Source: Bacteroidetes bacterium 43-16
Lineage (GTDB): Bacteria; Bacteroidota; Bacteroidia; Chitinophagales; Chitinophagaceae
DNA length: 64,000 nt
Assembly: GCA_001897525.1 (NCBI GenBank)
Contig: MKTB01000025.1
Location: 1 to 64,000 of the forward strand
Reading direction: 5' to 3'
Within the stretch, counting starts at the first letter, position 1, and the number at the start of each line of letters is the position of its first letter. Below are positions 51,431 through 60,522 of the stretch, in pieces. Below the pieces are notes generated by a model. It saw nothing but the letters and a program-made list of their open reading frames with translations, was not told the DNA's origin and made no database searches. Position numbers and translations under genes: made by a program.

Positions 51431-52048
51431 ATGAATACAAATTTTTTTAATCAAATAGCGCAGTTAGACTTTACGGGAGTATTGCAACTGAACATTTCCA
51501 AAGGGATAGAAAACAGTCTTATTGTATCTGTCTTAGTTCTAAATGATGCTTGCGGAGATAAGGCTAAAAATCTTATTCCTTCCATAACAATAAATGCCAC
51601 CCCACAGGAATTTGACGAGGGTTTTTTTCAACGTATTACAGTGCCAGTACAAAAGGTATCGGGACTGTTGGTTGATATGGCAGCATTCGAGAAGCAAATG
51701 GACGAAGTCAAAAAACAATCTGCAATGGAAAAGGATAAAACAGATAAAGCGAAAAAGGAGCAGGAAACCAAAGACAAAAAGTATAAAGAAGCAATGGCAA
51801 AAGCGGATGAATTGGAAAAAGAAGGGAAACACCGGGATGCATGGATGAAAGTGCCTGATGTTACAGAATACCCTGAAAAAGCAGAGGAAATCTTAAAACG
51901 TAAGAAATCCTTATCTGACAAATTTGCTGCGCCAAGTCTATTTGGTTCAATGGATGAAACAAGCCAACAACTACAGCCAATAATAGCAGAGAACAAATAT
52001 ACTGAACCAGATGAAGAAGAAAATAGCTTAGAAGAGGAAACCAATTAA
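51431..52048 (+). CDS. PRTRC system protein E
   Basis: Starting at the ATG at 51431 (a TTG 30 bases upstream also opens the frame) gives 205 residues. FFNQIAQLDFTGVLQLNISK and NATPQEFDEGFF match PRTRC E. A Lys/Glu coiled-coil (SAMEKDKTDKAKKEQETKDK) and an acidic end follow. PRTRC (ParB-related, ThiF-related cassette) genes are found on plasmids and ICEs; their joint function is unknown. Confidence 0.82.
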   Translation: MNTNFFNQIAQLDFTGVLQLNISKGIENSLIVSVLVLNDACGDKAKNLIPSITINATPQEFDEGFFQRITVPVQKVSGLLVDMAAFEKQMDEVKKQSAMEKDKTDKAKKEQETKDKKYKEAMAKADELEKEGKHRDAWMKVPDVTEYPEKAEEILKRKKSLSDKFAAPSLFGSMDETSQQLQPIIAENKYTEPDEEENSLEEETN

Positions 52049-52083
52049 TTGGTCATTTATTATTAATAATTAATTTATAAACT

Positions 52084-52299
52084 ATGTTAGTTACAGATTT
52101 AATAAGGGTTTTTATACTCAAAGATAAAGGGCAAAATATTCGTTTAAATGACCCTGAGCCACGATGGAGTACGGATGCAGTAATGAATCACTATGCAAGT
52201 TTGTATCCAATATTGACTACCGCAAAAGTATCTGCTCCTAAAATTAAAGACGATGCAATAGAGTATATATTCGAAAGCGTAATGGGGACAAAAGGTTAA
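52084..52299 (+). CDS. PRTRC system protein C
   Basis: This 71-residue protein has the family pattern: RVFILKDKGQNIRLNDPEP, SLYPILTTAKV and a VMGTKG end. The small strand-rich form and the ThiF-like partner at 54205 suggest a ubiquitin/ThiS-like role, although the terminal residues are KG rather than GG. Confidence 0.85.
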   Translation: MLVTDLIRVFILKDKGQNIRLNDPEPRWSTDAVMNHYASLYPILTTAKVSAPKIKDDAIEYIFESVMGTKG

Positions 52300-52304
52300 C
52301 GTAA

Positions 52305-53486
52305 ATGCTAAAGATCATGAACAATGGAACGAAAGATAATATCAGGAACAATAGAATTGCCGATAGAAAAAAGACAACAGGTCTTGCATCTACAACTCGG
52401 AAAATTCGTAGAATGGATGAAAAGACCAAAAGATGCAAACGAAGTACAGCAGGACAAACAGCAGTCCGTACCAGTAGCGATGCTACCAATGCCTTTTTAA
52501 ATTGTACATTTCTTCCTAAGCTAAACACTAAAGATGCAGTACACCTGAATAAAGGAAAAACAGAAAGGGATTTTTATAAATCCCTTTCCAAAGTTGAGCG
52601 TCATTACAATATCAGTGCAATGCCAATAAAGAATTTTAGTTATCCCTATAATATTGCCTTGTCAATGTGGGATATGCAAGCCAAAGTTAGACGTTCCCTT
52701 GCTTGTTGGGCTGATTTCAAATTGCTACAGCATAGTAGCAATACTTATATCGCTATTGAGGAAAAATGCAATATAGATACGATTTTATATTATGTTCCAA
52801 TCATACCGCTTTATAAACTACTGAAAGACCCTGAACGAAAAAAATCAGCACAATTATTATTGTCCGTATGCAGTTACCTGTATCATATTGCTGATATCCC
52901 ATACTATCGGCAGGATCAAAGTTATCTTGCTTGGATGTATGAAATCCATAAAGAGTGGGTAGAACAGGAAGAGGAAGAAGAATTGACAAAAAGCTATTTG
53001 CAAGAATTTGATAAAGCGGATTGGATAGGCGATAGGATGGAACAAAAAATCTTTAATAGGATCAACTTAGACTTGCTTCATCTGCGCATTGAAAAATTTA
53101 ATGGTCTGAATAAATTTGACAATGCTTGTAAAAAAGTTGCTGAAAATGCGTTGTCGCTCTATACCTTATATCCTAAAGAAAGCATTTTCAGAAATGCTTC
53201 GGTAGAAGACGAAGACACAAATGAGGATTATTATGAGAATGAATCAATCGGTATGGATAAATACATTTCCTTCATATCAGACATCAGCGGTTGGTTACCT
53301 GATAGTATTATAGAACAGCTTAACAATGAGTTCAATGAATATGGGAGAATGCAAGAACCAGTTATCCTTAAAAATTTCGATGGAAGGAAAATACCTGCTG
53401 ATAATCTCAATTTTGAATGCAAGCTTTTTACACTTTTAGAAGACTTAACCTACCTATTGCATAACCATAAAATATTTGGCAGATGA
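52305..53486 (+). CDS. PRTRC system protein F, N-terminus uncertain
   Basis: The longest frame gives 393 residues, but residues 1-65 look like shadow sequence (IRNNRIADRKKTTGLASTT) lying over a better small frame. From about residue 66 (FLPKLNTKDAVHLNKG) it reads like a real protein, with AMPIKNFSYPYNIALSMWDM and helical middle part. The identification rests on place between PRTRC C and B and general match. The true start is unclear: one extra T in the five-T run at 52494-52498 would connect an upstream ATG to it. Confidence 0.65.
   Translation: MLKIMNNGTKDNIRNNRIADRKKTTGLASTTRKIRRMDEKTKRCKRSTAGQTAVRTSSDATNAFLNCTFLPKLNTKDAVHLNKGKTERDFYKSLSKVERHYNISAMPIKNFSYPYNIALSMWDMQAKVRRSLACWADFKLLQHSSNTYIAIEEKCNIDTILYYVPIIPLYKLLKDPERKKSAQLLLSVCSYLYHIADIPYYRQDQSYLAWMYEIHKEWVEQEEEEELTKSYLQEFDKADWIGDRMEQKIFNRINLDLLHLRIEKFNGLNKFDNACKKVAENALSLYTLYPKESIFRNASVEDEDTNEDYYENESIGMDKYISFISDISGWLPDSIIEQLNNEFNEYGRMQEPVILKNFDGRKIPADNLNFECKLFTLLEDLTYLLHNHKIFGR
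52324..52500 (+). CDS. Small frame overlapping the start of PRTRC F, 58 aa
   Basis: Begins MERKIISGTIELPIEKRQQV and ends with VAMLPMPF. Its amino acid composition is more protein-like than that of the overlapping frame. It may be a small gene coupled to PRTRC F, or the displaced N-terminus of F if a base is missing in the T run at its end. Confidence 0.45.
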   Translation: MERKIISGTIELPIEKRQQVLHLQLGKFVEWMKRPKDANEVQQDKQQSVPVAMLPMPF

Positions 53487-54208
53487 GTACTCCATTAGAT
53501 ATTACAGATGATTTTGGAACAATGTTCTTTCCTAAAAGTGCATTGGTATTTTATGATTCCAGAGATAGTAATTCACCGATGTATGTAGAGCATTTTGATA
53601 TGGACAACAATGGAAACCCTGTGAATGCTCACCCTTTGACCGTTAAAGAAGCAGAGGAATTAGCGACTGCTCTACAAACCGAGGAGGAAAAGAATAAAGC
53701 CTATTTAAAGCCTAAAGGCATATTGCCAACGAATGTTTTACATATTAATCCTGTGGCAAAAGGATCGGTGTTATGGTACACAAAAGCACAAAAAAGACAA
53801 TTGTTTTTTATTGATGGGCTTGGAATCCCTAATGGTAAAGCTAATGTGCCTCCAATGCTTTGGCACGCAACAAAAAATAGGTTGTCTGTTTTTGCTTTGG
53901 CAAGCGACAGAAGACCTAGCGAAAATACGCCATTACACCATGCGCCCTTTTTTAATGTTTATGATAAAGGCAACGTTTGCATGGGTACAATAAATGTTGA
54001 TATAAAAAAATCAGCATCGGTGGAAGAGTTTACCTCAGCATGGGAATACTATTTTTTCAATAGCTATTTCAGCCATCTTTTGGGTGGTAATAACCCCATA
54101 AACGGAAATTGTGTTACTGTTTGGAAAGAACTTATCGGAACGGATAAACAGTTTCCTATGGAAGTATTGAAAAGAAATAATTTCACCTTAAAAAAACTAC
54201 TGCGATGA
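53483..54208 (+). CDS. PRTRC system protein B
   Basis: The protein has 241 residues. SVLWYTKAQKRQLFFIDGLG, then NVPPMLWHATKNRLSVFAL and PFFNVYDKGNVCMGTI are characteristic of PRTRC B. It overlaps F and the ThiF-like gene by ATGA-type junctions, so all are co-translated. Confidence 0.85.
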   Translation: MSTPLDITDDFGTMFFPKSALVFYDSRDSNSPMYVEHFDMDNNGNPVNAHPLTVKEAEELATALQTEEEKNKAYLKPKGILPTNVLHINPVAKGSVLWYTKAQKRQLFFIDGLGIPNGKANVPPMLWHATKNRLSVFALASDRRPSENTPLHHAPFFNVYDKGNVCMGTINVDIKKSASVEEFTSAWEYYFFNSYFSHLLGGNNPINGNCVTVWKELIGTDKQFPMEVLKRNNFTLKKLLR

Positions 54209-55014
54209 ATACATTAAAAACTGCCGTTCATTTTGTTGACAATTATTTAATTGCACCGACTAATCCTATAGCAATAAACCTGATTGGAGCAGGAGGGACA
54301 GGCTCTAAAGTATTAACGGCACTTTTGGAAATGAACCACAGCCTGATTGCATTAGGTCATGCAGGACTTTTTGTAAGATTATGGGATGATGATATCATCA
54401 CAAGTGCCAATTTGGGTAGACAACGTTTTGCAGATTGTGAAACTGGACAGTATAAATCTGTTGCTCTAATTAATCGTACGAACAGATGGGCAGGTACTAA
54501 TTGGAAAGCTGAGACCCGCAAATTTGAAAGGGATAGCTTTAAACGATTGCCTGACCATGTTAGTGCGACAATCACGATTACCTGTGTGGACAATGTAAAG
54601 GCTAGATTTGAAGTTGCGGAAATCCTTACCACTGTTCACGAAACATTCAGCAAACATAGGGATGAACCTAAATATTGGATAGACTTCGGGAATGCAACCC
54701 ATACTGGGCAGGTATTACTTTCAACGGTTGGGAAAATAAAACAGCCTGATTCAGAAAAATTTCAGGCTATTGAAAATCTGCCGTTTATTACGGAAGAATT
54801 TGGCGAACTGCTAAAGCAGTCCGAATTAAAGGAAGATATACCGAGTTGTAGCTTAGCAGAAGCTTTAGAAAAACAGGACTTATATATCAATGCATCAATA
54901 ACTCAAATGGGATGTTCGCTATTATGGAGCCTATTCAGACACGGAATGACACCATACAGGGGATTTTTCCATAACCTGAAAGACTTTCGCACTACGCCCA
55001 TCAAAGTCGCTTAA
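54205..55014 (+). CDS. PRTRC system ThiF family protein
   Basis: This 269-residue protein has the E1-like nucleotide motif INLIGAGGTGSKVLTALLEM, then VRLWDDDIITSANLGRQRF, which supplies the conserved Asp and Arg of ThiF/MoeB adenylating enzymes. ITITCVDNVKARFEVAEIL follows. A Cys in PSCSLAEALEKQ is a candidate for thioester transfer. It may adenylate the C-terminus of a small partner such as PRTRC C; this is an inference. Confidence 0.88.
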   Translation: MNTLKTAVHFVDNYLIAPTNPIAINLIGAGGTGSKVLTALLEMNHSLIALGHAGLFVRLWDDDIITSANLGRQRFADCETGQYKSVALINRTNRWAGTNWKAETRKFERDSFKRLPDHVSATITITCVDNVKARFEVAEILTTVHETFSKHRDEPKYWIDFGNATHTGQVLLSTVGKIKQPDSEKFQAIENLPFITEEFGELLKQSELKEDIPSCSLAEALEKQDLYINASITQMGCSLLWSLFRHGMTPYRGFFHNLKDFRTTPIKVA

Positions 55015-55029
55015 AGCGTTTGCCAGGCG

Positions 55030-55072
55030 GCAAAAATGCACTTCCCAACTCCAGTCGGAAGCGCATTTTTGC
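55030..55072 (+). terminator. Strong hairpin after the PRTRC block
   Basis: GCAAAAATGC (55030-55039) pairs with GCATTTTTGC (55063-55072), extended inside by CTTCC/GGAAG after one mismatch. It is 15 bases past the ThiF stop and probably ends or stabilises the operon transcript. Confidence 0.65.
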
Positions 55073-55180
55073 GGTTGAATCGGTGCAACCACTTTGTCAA
55101 TTCTCCAATCGCACATTTACTCCCCTAAAATTGCCAAACAGGTTGCCTGTGTTTCATGGGGGATATTTGATATCCCGTTT

Positions 55181-55235
55181 TATCTTTGCACATGGAAACT
55201 ACTTTCTTTCGTGAGGCTTCCGAAAAAGAAAGTAG
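55181..55235 (+). promoter_or_regulatory. -7 box and hairpin leader before the PRTase gene
   Basis: TATCTTTG at 55181-55188 is a perfect TAnnTTTG box. Downstream, CTACTTTCTTT (55199-55209) pairs with AAAGAAAGTAG (55225-55235). A similar ACTTTCTTT arm pair lies before the ssb gene. No convincing -33 box was seen. Confidence 0.45.
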
Positions 55236-55300
55236 CAAAGAAACCTGATTATCAACTCGATATTTTTAAACTGATTATAAATTATTTTGTATATTGTTTA

Positions 55301-56017
55301 ATGATTAGTTGCAACGAGTGGTTATATTTGGAAGGTTTAAAAGCACCAGTGTATTATTTATGCGGATATATTCCTGGTAAGAATGTAACTGATATCCTAT
55401 CCAAAAATTTGATCGGATTTAAAGCCGGCTACTATAATGCCAGAAAATTTTGGTTGGATCACTTCCTTAACTTGTGCGAAAACATATTTGCAAAGGATGA
55501 AAGTGAATTAATAATTCGGGCCCTTGGTCATAATGAATTAGACGTAGATTTAAGTACAGACTACAAAAAACCTTTGAGTTTATTATGTAACCGAGCGGCA
55601 AAATTGACCAACTCCCGGTATGTTGCCGGAATGATCCATAAGTTAAAGGTCACTCCTCCACTTAAAGGCTTATCAAAAGATGAACGATGGAATATAGTAA
55701 AAGATAATTTTGCCCTATCGCAAATATTTATGTCTGGAAATACTAAAACCTTCTGGTTTGTAGATGATATTATTACAACCGGGGCAACCGCAAGAGCAAC
55801 ATGGAAAACTCTTTTGGATTGGTACCCTGATGTTGACTTCAAAGTTATTGCTCTGGCCAGAACGGTCAGAGATCTGAATTACAATAAAAATACCGCCATT
55901 CTAAACCCGGAAATAAACAAGTCTAATATTTTAAGGGAAGAAGAAGAAACCTATTTCACCAACCACCCACAATCAGCAAACATTCAGTTTGATAATAAGG
56001 ATACATTTTTCATATAA
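55301..56017 (+). CDS. ComF-like phosphoribosyltransferase family protein
   Basis: The start at 55301 gives 238 residues; a longer frame from 55094 crosses the leader hairpin. The PRPP-binding motif FVDDIITTGATA is at 143-154, with a preceding helical region (CNRAAKLTNSRYVAGMI). This places it in the type I PRTase fold. Substrate is unknown; ComF-like proteins act in DNA uptake or nucleotide salvage in other settings. It follows the PRTRC block in the ICE and has its own leader. Confidence 0.72.
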   Translation: MISCNEWLYLEGLKAPVYYLCGYIPGKNVTDILSKNLIGFKAGYYNARKFWLDHFLNLCENIFAKDESELIIRALGHNELDVDLSTDYKKPLSLLCNRAAKLTNSRYVAGMIHKLKVTPPLKGLSKDERWNIVKDNFALSQIFMSGNTKTFWFVDDIITTGATARATWKTLLDWYPDVDFKVIALARTVRDLNYNKNTAILNPEINKSNILREEEETYFTNHPQSANIQFDNKDTFFI

Positions 56018-56333
56018 TTTTCAGGTGCTTTTGATTTCTCTTAAATAACAGGTTTGTCATACATTATTTTTTATTATTAATTATACTTCATAAGTAACCA
56101 TTATTTAACAGACATACTGCAAACATGTTAACATAATAGAATCTGCTTTATCTTTTTGAACAACAATTAGCAGCCTTGAGGTTTATCTATTATGCCAAAC
56201 TCTATTTGTTATTTTCTTTATTTATAGTGTTAAAGAAACTTATCAAAACAATACTTAAAGTTTATTTTTGTATTTTTATTCTTTTTGAAATTGAAATAAT
56301 AATAAGAAGTATTTTCAATAAATCATAAAATTC
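56018..56333 (+). promoter_or_regulatory. AT-rich leader of the catalase gene
   Basis: No gene is present. TATTTTTG at 56263-56270 matches the TAnnTTTG -7 box, 63 bases before the start. No operator for an oxidative regulator can be identified by eye. Confidence 0.4.
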
Positions 56334-58454
56334 ATGGCAATGGAAAAAGAAAAAAATGCAAAAAAAGATCAGCTTGGCCAGCATTTCATCGACAACGATC
56401 AAAAGGTAATGACTACCAACGATGGTGTGCCAATTTACGATAACAATAACACGCTTAAAGCAGGAAATAGAGGTCCGTCTCTACAACAAGACCATGTCTA
56501 TTTTGACAAAATGGCACATTTCGACCGGGAACGTATTCCCGAGCGTGTAGTACATGCTCGGGGTTCGGCAGCTCACGGAGTATTTGAGGCCACTGCCGAT
56601 GTATCAGAATTTACCACTGCTGCTTTTTTAAAAAAAGGAACAAAGACACCTGTCTTCACCCGCTTTTCAACTGTTGCGGGTTTTAAAGGTTCCACAGACC
56701 TCGCCAGAGATGTGAGAGGATTTTCTGTAAAATTCTATACCGAAGAAGGGAATTACGATTTAGTTGGAAATAATATTCCGGTATTCTTCATACAGGATGC
56801 CATGAATTTTCCTGATTTAGTACATGCGGTAAAACCAGAGCCAAATAATGAAATGCCCCAGGCAGCTTCTGCTCACAATACCTTTTGGGACTTCATCTCA
56901 TTAATGCCCGAATCTGCCCATATGATTATGTGGGTGATGTCAGACAGGGCCATTCCACGAAGCTTTAGGATGATGGAAGGGTTTGGCGTACATACCTTCA
57001 AATTTGTTAATGATAACGGAAAAGCAACTTTTGTAAAATTCCATTGGAAACCCCGTTTAGGCGTACATTCTGTGGCATGGAATGAAGCACAGAAAATTTC
57101 TGGTTTTGATGCGGATTTTCATCGCCGGGACCTGTGGGAAGCAATTGAAAAAGGTGATTTCCCACAATGGGATTTAGGCGTACAGTTGATTCCTGAAGAA
57201 GATGAAATGAAATATTCTTTCGACATTTTAGATCCGACTAAAATCATCCCAGAAGAATTGGTTCCGGTGCAAATTATCGGAACAATGTCTTTAAACCGGA
57301 ATCCTGAAAATTTCTTTGCCGAAACCGAACAGGCCGCTTTCGATCCGGGAAGGTTGGTCCCGGGAATAGATGTATCGGACGATCCTCTTTTGCAGGGAAG
57401 AATTTTCTCCTATATGGATACACAAAATTATCGCTTGGGAGGTCCGAATTTTCACGAATTACCGATAAATCGTCCTGTAAATGGCAAACACAACAATCAA
57501 AAGGATGGTTTTTCAAAAATGGATATTCCTACAGGTTCGGTGAGTTATTTTCCCAATAGCAAAGCTGAGGGCTGTCCATATCACGCCATGTTAAAAGGGG
57601 AAAAAGGATTCCAATCGCACCAACAGAAAATAGATGCTCCGAAAGTCCGCGCTCGTTCTGATTCCTTTGCTGATCATTTCACTCAGGCACGATTGTTTTT
57701 CAATTCCCAAAGTTCGGAAGAGCAAGAACATATTATCAGTGCATTGAGTTTTGAGTTGTCCAAGGTAGATGATGAGAATATCCGTCGAAGAGAATTGGCA
57801 ATTTTGAACCAAGTGCATCAAGATTTAGCTAAAAAAGTCGGTGATAACTTGAATTTGACTCCTCCAAAAGAACTGGATGAATTAACCTTGAAGTTTGCCC
57901 GTCAGAATCATCCGGAATATCCGATCAAACCCAAAATGCCAGAAGTTGAAAAATCAGAAGCTTTAAGTATGAAAATTAAACCCGGAGAGGGATTGATTGA
58001 AACCCGTAAAATCGCATTTCTGGTAGATGACGGTGTGAGTAAAGCTTCTGTAGACAAAATGAAAAAAGCCCTGAAAAAAGAAGGCGCACAAGCAGTTTTG
58101 ATTGCTTCACACGTTGGAAAACTCAAGTTTAAAGAAGGTGATATGGAAGAAGTAAAACATTCATACCTGACCGATGCTTCTGTTTTGTACGATGCTTTCT
58201 ATACCCCTGATGGCGATTCTGTAAAGAAATTAGCTGACAATTCCGATTACATACAATTCATTAATGAAGGATTCCGTCATTGTAAAGCTATTGCTTTTGC
58301 CAAAGGAGCAGAAGAACTTATTAAGAAAACTTTGGTTAAAGAAGACCAAGGCGTGATTTTGGAAAGCAAAAAAGACCTTACAAATGATTTCATTACAGCA
58401 ATGAAAGGGCATCGTATTTGGGAACGAGAAAAACCAAGAAAAGTTCCTTCTTAG
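56334..58454 (+). CDS. katE: Large-subunit catalase (HPII type)
   Basis: The protein has 706 residues, a clade 2 catalase. The active-site His is H74 in RVVHARGSAAHG, the Asn N147 in LVGNNIPVFF and the haem-ligand Tyr Y360 in RIFSYMDTQ. After about residue 560 there is a flavodoxin/DJ-1-like C-terminal domain (KIAFLVDDGVSKASVDKMKK, AQAVLIASHVGKL). It turns hydrogen peroxide into water and oxygen in the cytoplasm. In this place, between PRTRC and tra genes, it looks like ICE cargo conferring peroxide resistance. A strong bidirectional terminator follows. Confidence 0.95.
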   Translation: MAMEKEKNAKKDQLGQHFIDNDQKVMTTNDGVPIYDNNNTLKAGNRGPSLQQDHVYFDKMAHFDRERIPERVVHARGSAAHGVFEATADVSEFTTAAFLKKGTKTPVFTRFSTVAGFKGSTDLARDVRGFSVKFYTEEGNYDLVGNNIPVFFIQDAMNFPDLVHAVKPEPNNEMPQAASAHNTFWDFISLMPESAHMIMWVMSDRAIPRSFRMMEGFGVHTFKFVNDNGKATFVKFHWKPRLGVHSVAWNEAQKISGFDADFHRRDLWEAIEKGDFPQWDLGVQLIPEEDEMKYSFDILDPTKIIPEELVPVQIIGTMSLNRNPENFFAETEQAAFDPGRLVPGIDVSDDPLLQGRIFSYMDTQNYRLGGPNFHELPINRPVNGKHNNQKDGFSKMDIPTGSVSYFPNSKAEGCPYHAMLKGEKGFQSHQQKIDAPKVRARSDSFADHFTQARLFFNSQSSEEQEHIISALSFELSKVDDENIRRRELAILNQVHQDLAKKVGDNLNLTPPKELDELTLKFARQNHPEYPIKPKMPEVEKSEALSMKIKPGEGLIETRKIAFLVDDGVSKASVDKMKKALKKEGAQAVLIASHVGKLKFKEGDMEEVKHSYLTDASVLYDAFYTPDGDSVKKLADNSDYIQFINEGFRHCKAIAFAKGAEELIKKTLVKEDQGVILESKKDLTNDFITAMKGHRIWEREKPRKVPS

Positions 58455-58521
58455 AATTTACCTATACGCTCAGAAGTTTGGAAAAACCTAATGCTCAATC
58501 TAAATTAAATAAAGCAGCTTA

Positions 58522-58563
58522 ATATTAAGAGAGAACCGACTTGTGTCGGTTCTCTCTTAATAT
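58522..58563 (+). terminator. Bidirectional terminator between katE and the tra operon
   Basis: A 19-bp perfect stem (58522-58540 with 58545-58563) and a TTGT loop, with core AGAGAGAACCGAC. It divides the rightward catalase from the leftward tra operon. Confidence 0.85.
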
Positions 58564-58564
58564 A

Positions 58565-59008
58565 TCAATCCTTACTATTAAACTCAAATTTTACTTCCTT
58601 CTCATTACCAAAGCTATCCGAAATCCAAATACTAAAAGATTGCGAAACCGTGGATAGCGAAGTATAGTATAACCTAAATTGCTCTGATTGTAAAGGGTAA
58701 AGGTCATTAGGTTGGTAGGAGGGGTCATCATAATATTTTAGTTGCCCCACCCCATCATATTGGAAATACCGGATAAAGTAACCGGTTCCGGCATAATTAC
58801 CAGTACGCTTTATTGTAACCCGGATCTCGATCGTACTGTTATTAGCAATTTCTTTTGGTACCGGCATGACCTCTACTTCAAAGAGGAAATCCTGCTGTAT
58901 TTTCAAATCCTTTTTACAGGACACGAATGTAAATAGTGTTCCAATGCTGACCAGGACTATCAGCATAGTAAAAAGACCTGTTCTGATTTTATTTATCATA
59001 TTCATCAT
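58565..59008 (-). CDS. traQ: Conjugal transfer protein TraQ (DUF3872)
   Basis: The protein has 147 residues. The N-terminus carries a lipoprotein signal (LIVLVSIGTLFTFVSCKK). The mature part has VEVMPVPKEIANNSTIEIRV and FGNEKEVKFEFNS, typical of DUF3872/TraQ of Bacteroidota elements. It is the last gene of the tra operon and begins 11 bases after TraO; TraP, usual between them in CTnDOT, is missing. Confidence 0.82.
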   Translation of the reverse strand: MMNMINKIRTGLFTMLIVLVSIGTLFTFVSCKKDLKIQQDFLFEVEVMPVPKEIANNSTIEIRVTIKRTGNYAGTGYFIRYFQYDGVGQLKYYDDPSYQPNDLYPLQSEQFRLYYTSLSTVSQSFSIWISDSFGNEKEVKFEFNSKD

Positions 59009-59019
59009 TGTATTTGAAT

Positions 59020-59580
59020 TTAAAAGTTAAACCTTAATCCCAAGCCAGCAGATGGGCGCAAAAGTTCCAGATCGGTACCCCATATGGCTCTTGTTCTTCC
59101 CTGTAAGCTTATAATAAATTTGTTGGTCAGGTAAGTCTCAAACCGGAGCTGCCCACCAGCACCATAAATCCAATTTTCTTTGCTTAAGATCTTTGCACCA
59201 TCATAAAGGACAGTTTCACCTCTGTTGAGTCGTTCATAACCTACAATTCCGGTCAGCGCCAGGTTCAGTGCTATATTCTTTCGACTATCGCCCAACAGAA
59301 ATATACTATAGCCACCTTCGGCAGTATAAGTTTCTACCGGGATAGTGATTTCTTTGTAAGTATGGTAAAGATGCGTGTATTGCATCTCCCAAAGGCCATA
59401 GTTCCCATTTCGGCCATTCATTATCATTCCAATACCCAGATAATATGCAGAACCCAATTTATCGAATGACAAAACACCGGCGTTGACTTCCAACCCCTTT
59501 TGATTAGGCAACATTCTTTGCGCCTGGCTTGCAGTGAGTCCTGATAAAAGGATTATCACCAAACAGATATATTTTTTCAT
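59020..59580 (-). CDS. traO: Conjugal transfer protein TraO
   Basis: The preferred start at 59580 gives a 186-residue protein beginning MKKYICLVIILLSGLTASQA, a signal peptide; the frame extends 15 codons upstream. Strands such as GLEVNAGVLSFDKLGSAYYL and a C-terminal LLRPSAGLGLRFNF indicate an outer-membrane barrel-like protein, as in the TraO family. Part of the transfer apparatus envelope complex. Confidence 0.85.
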   Translation of the reverse strand: MKKYICLVIILLSGLTASQAQRMLPNQKGLEVNAGVLSFDKLGSAYYLGIGMIMNGRNGNYGLWEMQYTHLYHTYKEITIPVETYTAEGGYSIFLLGDSRKNIALNLALTGIVGYERLNRGETVLYDGAKILSKENWIYGAGGQLRFETYLTNKFIISLQGRTRAIWGTDLELLRPSAGLGLRFNF

Positions 59581-59602
59581 TAATTCAGTTTTTAAAAGGT
59601 AA

Positions 59603-60496
59603 TTAAAACTTGAGATGCATTTCATTGATCAAAAGTGCATTGACCAGATCGGAGTTCTCAACATCTAATGTCTGATGCCGTCCTCCGTTCTTTTCGAAAA
59701 TTTCGATGAGTAGCACTTTGTCATCTGTTATCGTAAACTGGTCCAACAGGAATACATTTTTATCTTTTGATTTTCCCCCAACCTCATTCATGGGTTTATA
59801 GGTACGAAGTGGGATCAGGGCGCGCTCCTGGATTACCGTCCGCTTGGCCACTTTTTTGTCTACGATCTTAAAATTGATAAAGTCAATCTGAAAAGGAACA
59901 TTGCTCTTATTCTCCATTTCTGTATGGAAATAATATTTACCATTATGAATGTAAATTGCTTTGAGCAAAAACTGGATACCGAAACTCTTAGCCCCAATGT
60001 GTTTAATGCTTCGCTTATCCTTTTTATAAATCGTTTCCAGTAGCAAGCCAGCAAGAGATGGTGAATTGTTTCCCAATTCCTCAAATAATACATCGTTACC
60101 ACCGGCCTTATCCACGGCTTTCTGCATATTTACAAGGTCATAGCTTAAAGCCTCCGGATAGGCACTATAATAAACATTGAAATTATAAAACTTACCATCA
60201 TTGGTAATGACGGAGAAATTAGTTTCAGTGGCAAAGTCTTTTACTGATGCTTTGATACGTAGCACATTTTCCGCGTCTTCGGCTTTTCCTGCTATCAAGT
60301 ACTCGCTGCCCAGATCCACATAGCGGATACCGGTAGGAAAGATCAAATGGGAAGTCTTGTCATAAGTGACTTCCATTTTATAAGGTTCAATTTTGCCCAA
60401 GGTTAGCGGTGCTTTAGTAGTATCCTGAGCCATAGCTGGTAATTTGATACCCATTACAAGGGCAATTGCCCAAATGATTAAAAAGATATTTTTCAT
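59603..60496 (-). CDS. traN: Conjugal transfer protein TraN
   Basis: The start at 60496 gives 297 residues with a signal peptide (MKNIFLIIWAIALVMGIKL). The body shows TraN segments: SHLIFPTGIRYVDLGSEYLI, GKAEDAENVLRIKASVKDF and FQIDFINFKIVDKKVAKRTV. TraN is a VirB9-like periplasmic component of the Bacteroidota transfer channel. The operon order N-O-Q is conserved. Confidence 0.88.
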   Translation of the reverse strand: MKNIFLIIWAIALVMGIKLPAMAQDTTKAPLTLGKIEPYKMEVTYDKTSHLIFPTGIRYVDLGSEYLIAGKAEDAENVLRIKASVKDFATETNFSVITNDGKFYNFNVYYSAYPEALSYDLVNMQKAVDKAGGNDVLFEELGNNSPSLAGLLLETIYKKDKRSIKHIGAKSFGIQFLLKAIYIHNGKYYFHTEMENKSNVPFQIDFINFKIVDKKVAKRTVIQERALIPLRTYKPMNEVGGKSKDKNVFLLDQFTITDDKVLLIEIFEKNGGRHQTLDVENSDLVNALLINEMHLKF

Positions 60497-60522
60497 TTTA
60501 TAAATATTAATAGCGTAAAACA

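Noticed and set aside
55192-55245. 17-codon leader peptide before the PRTase gene
   Set aside because: It lies across the hairpin and has no attenuation-like codon run; too short to support.
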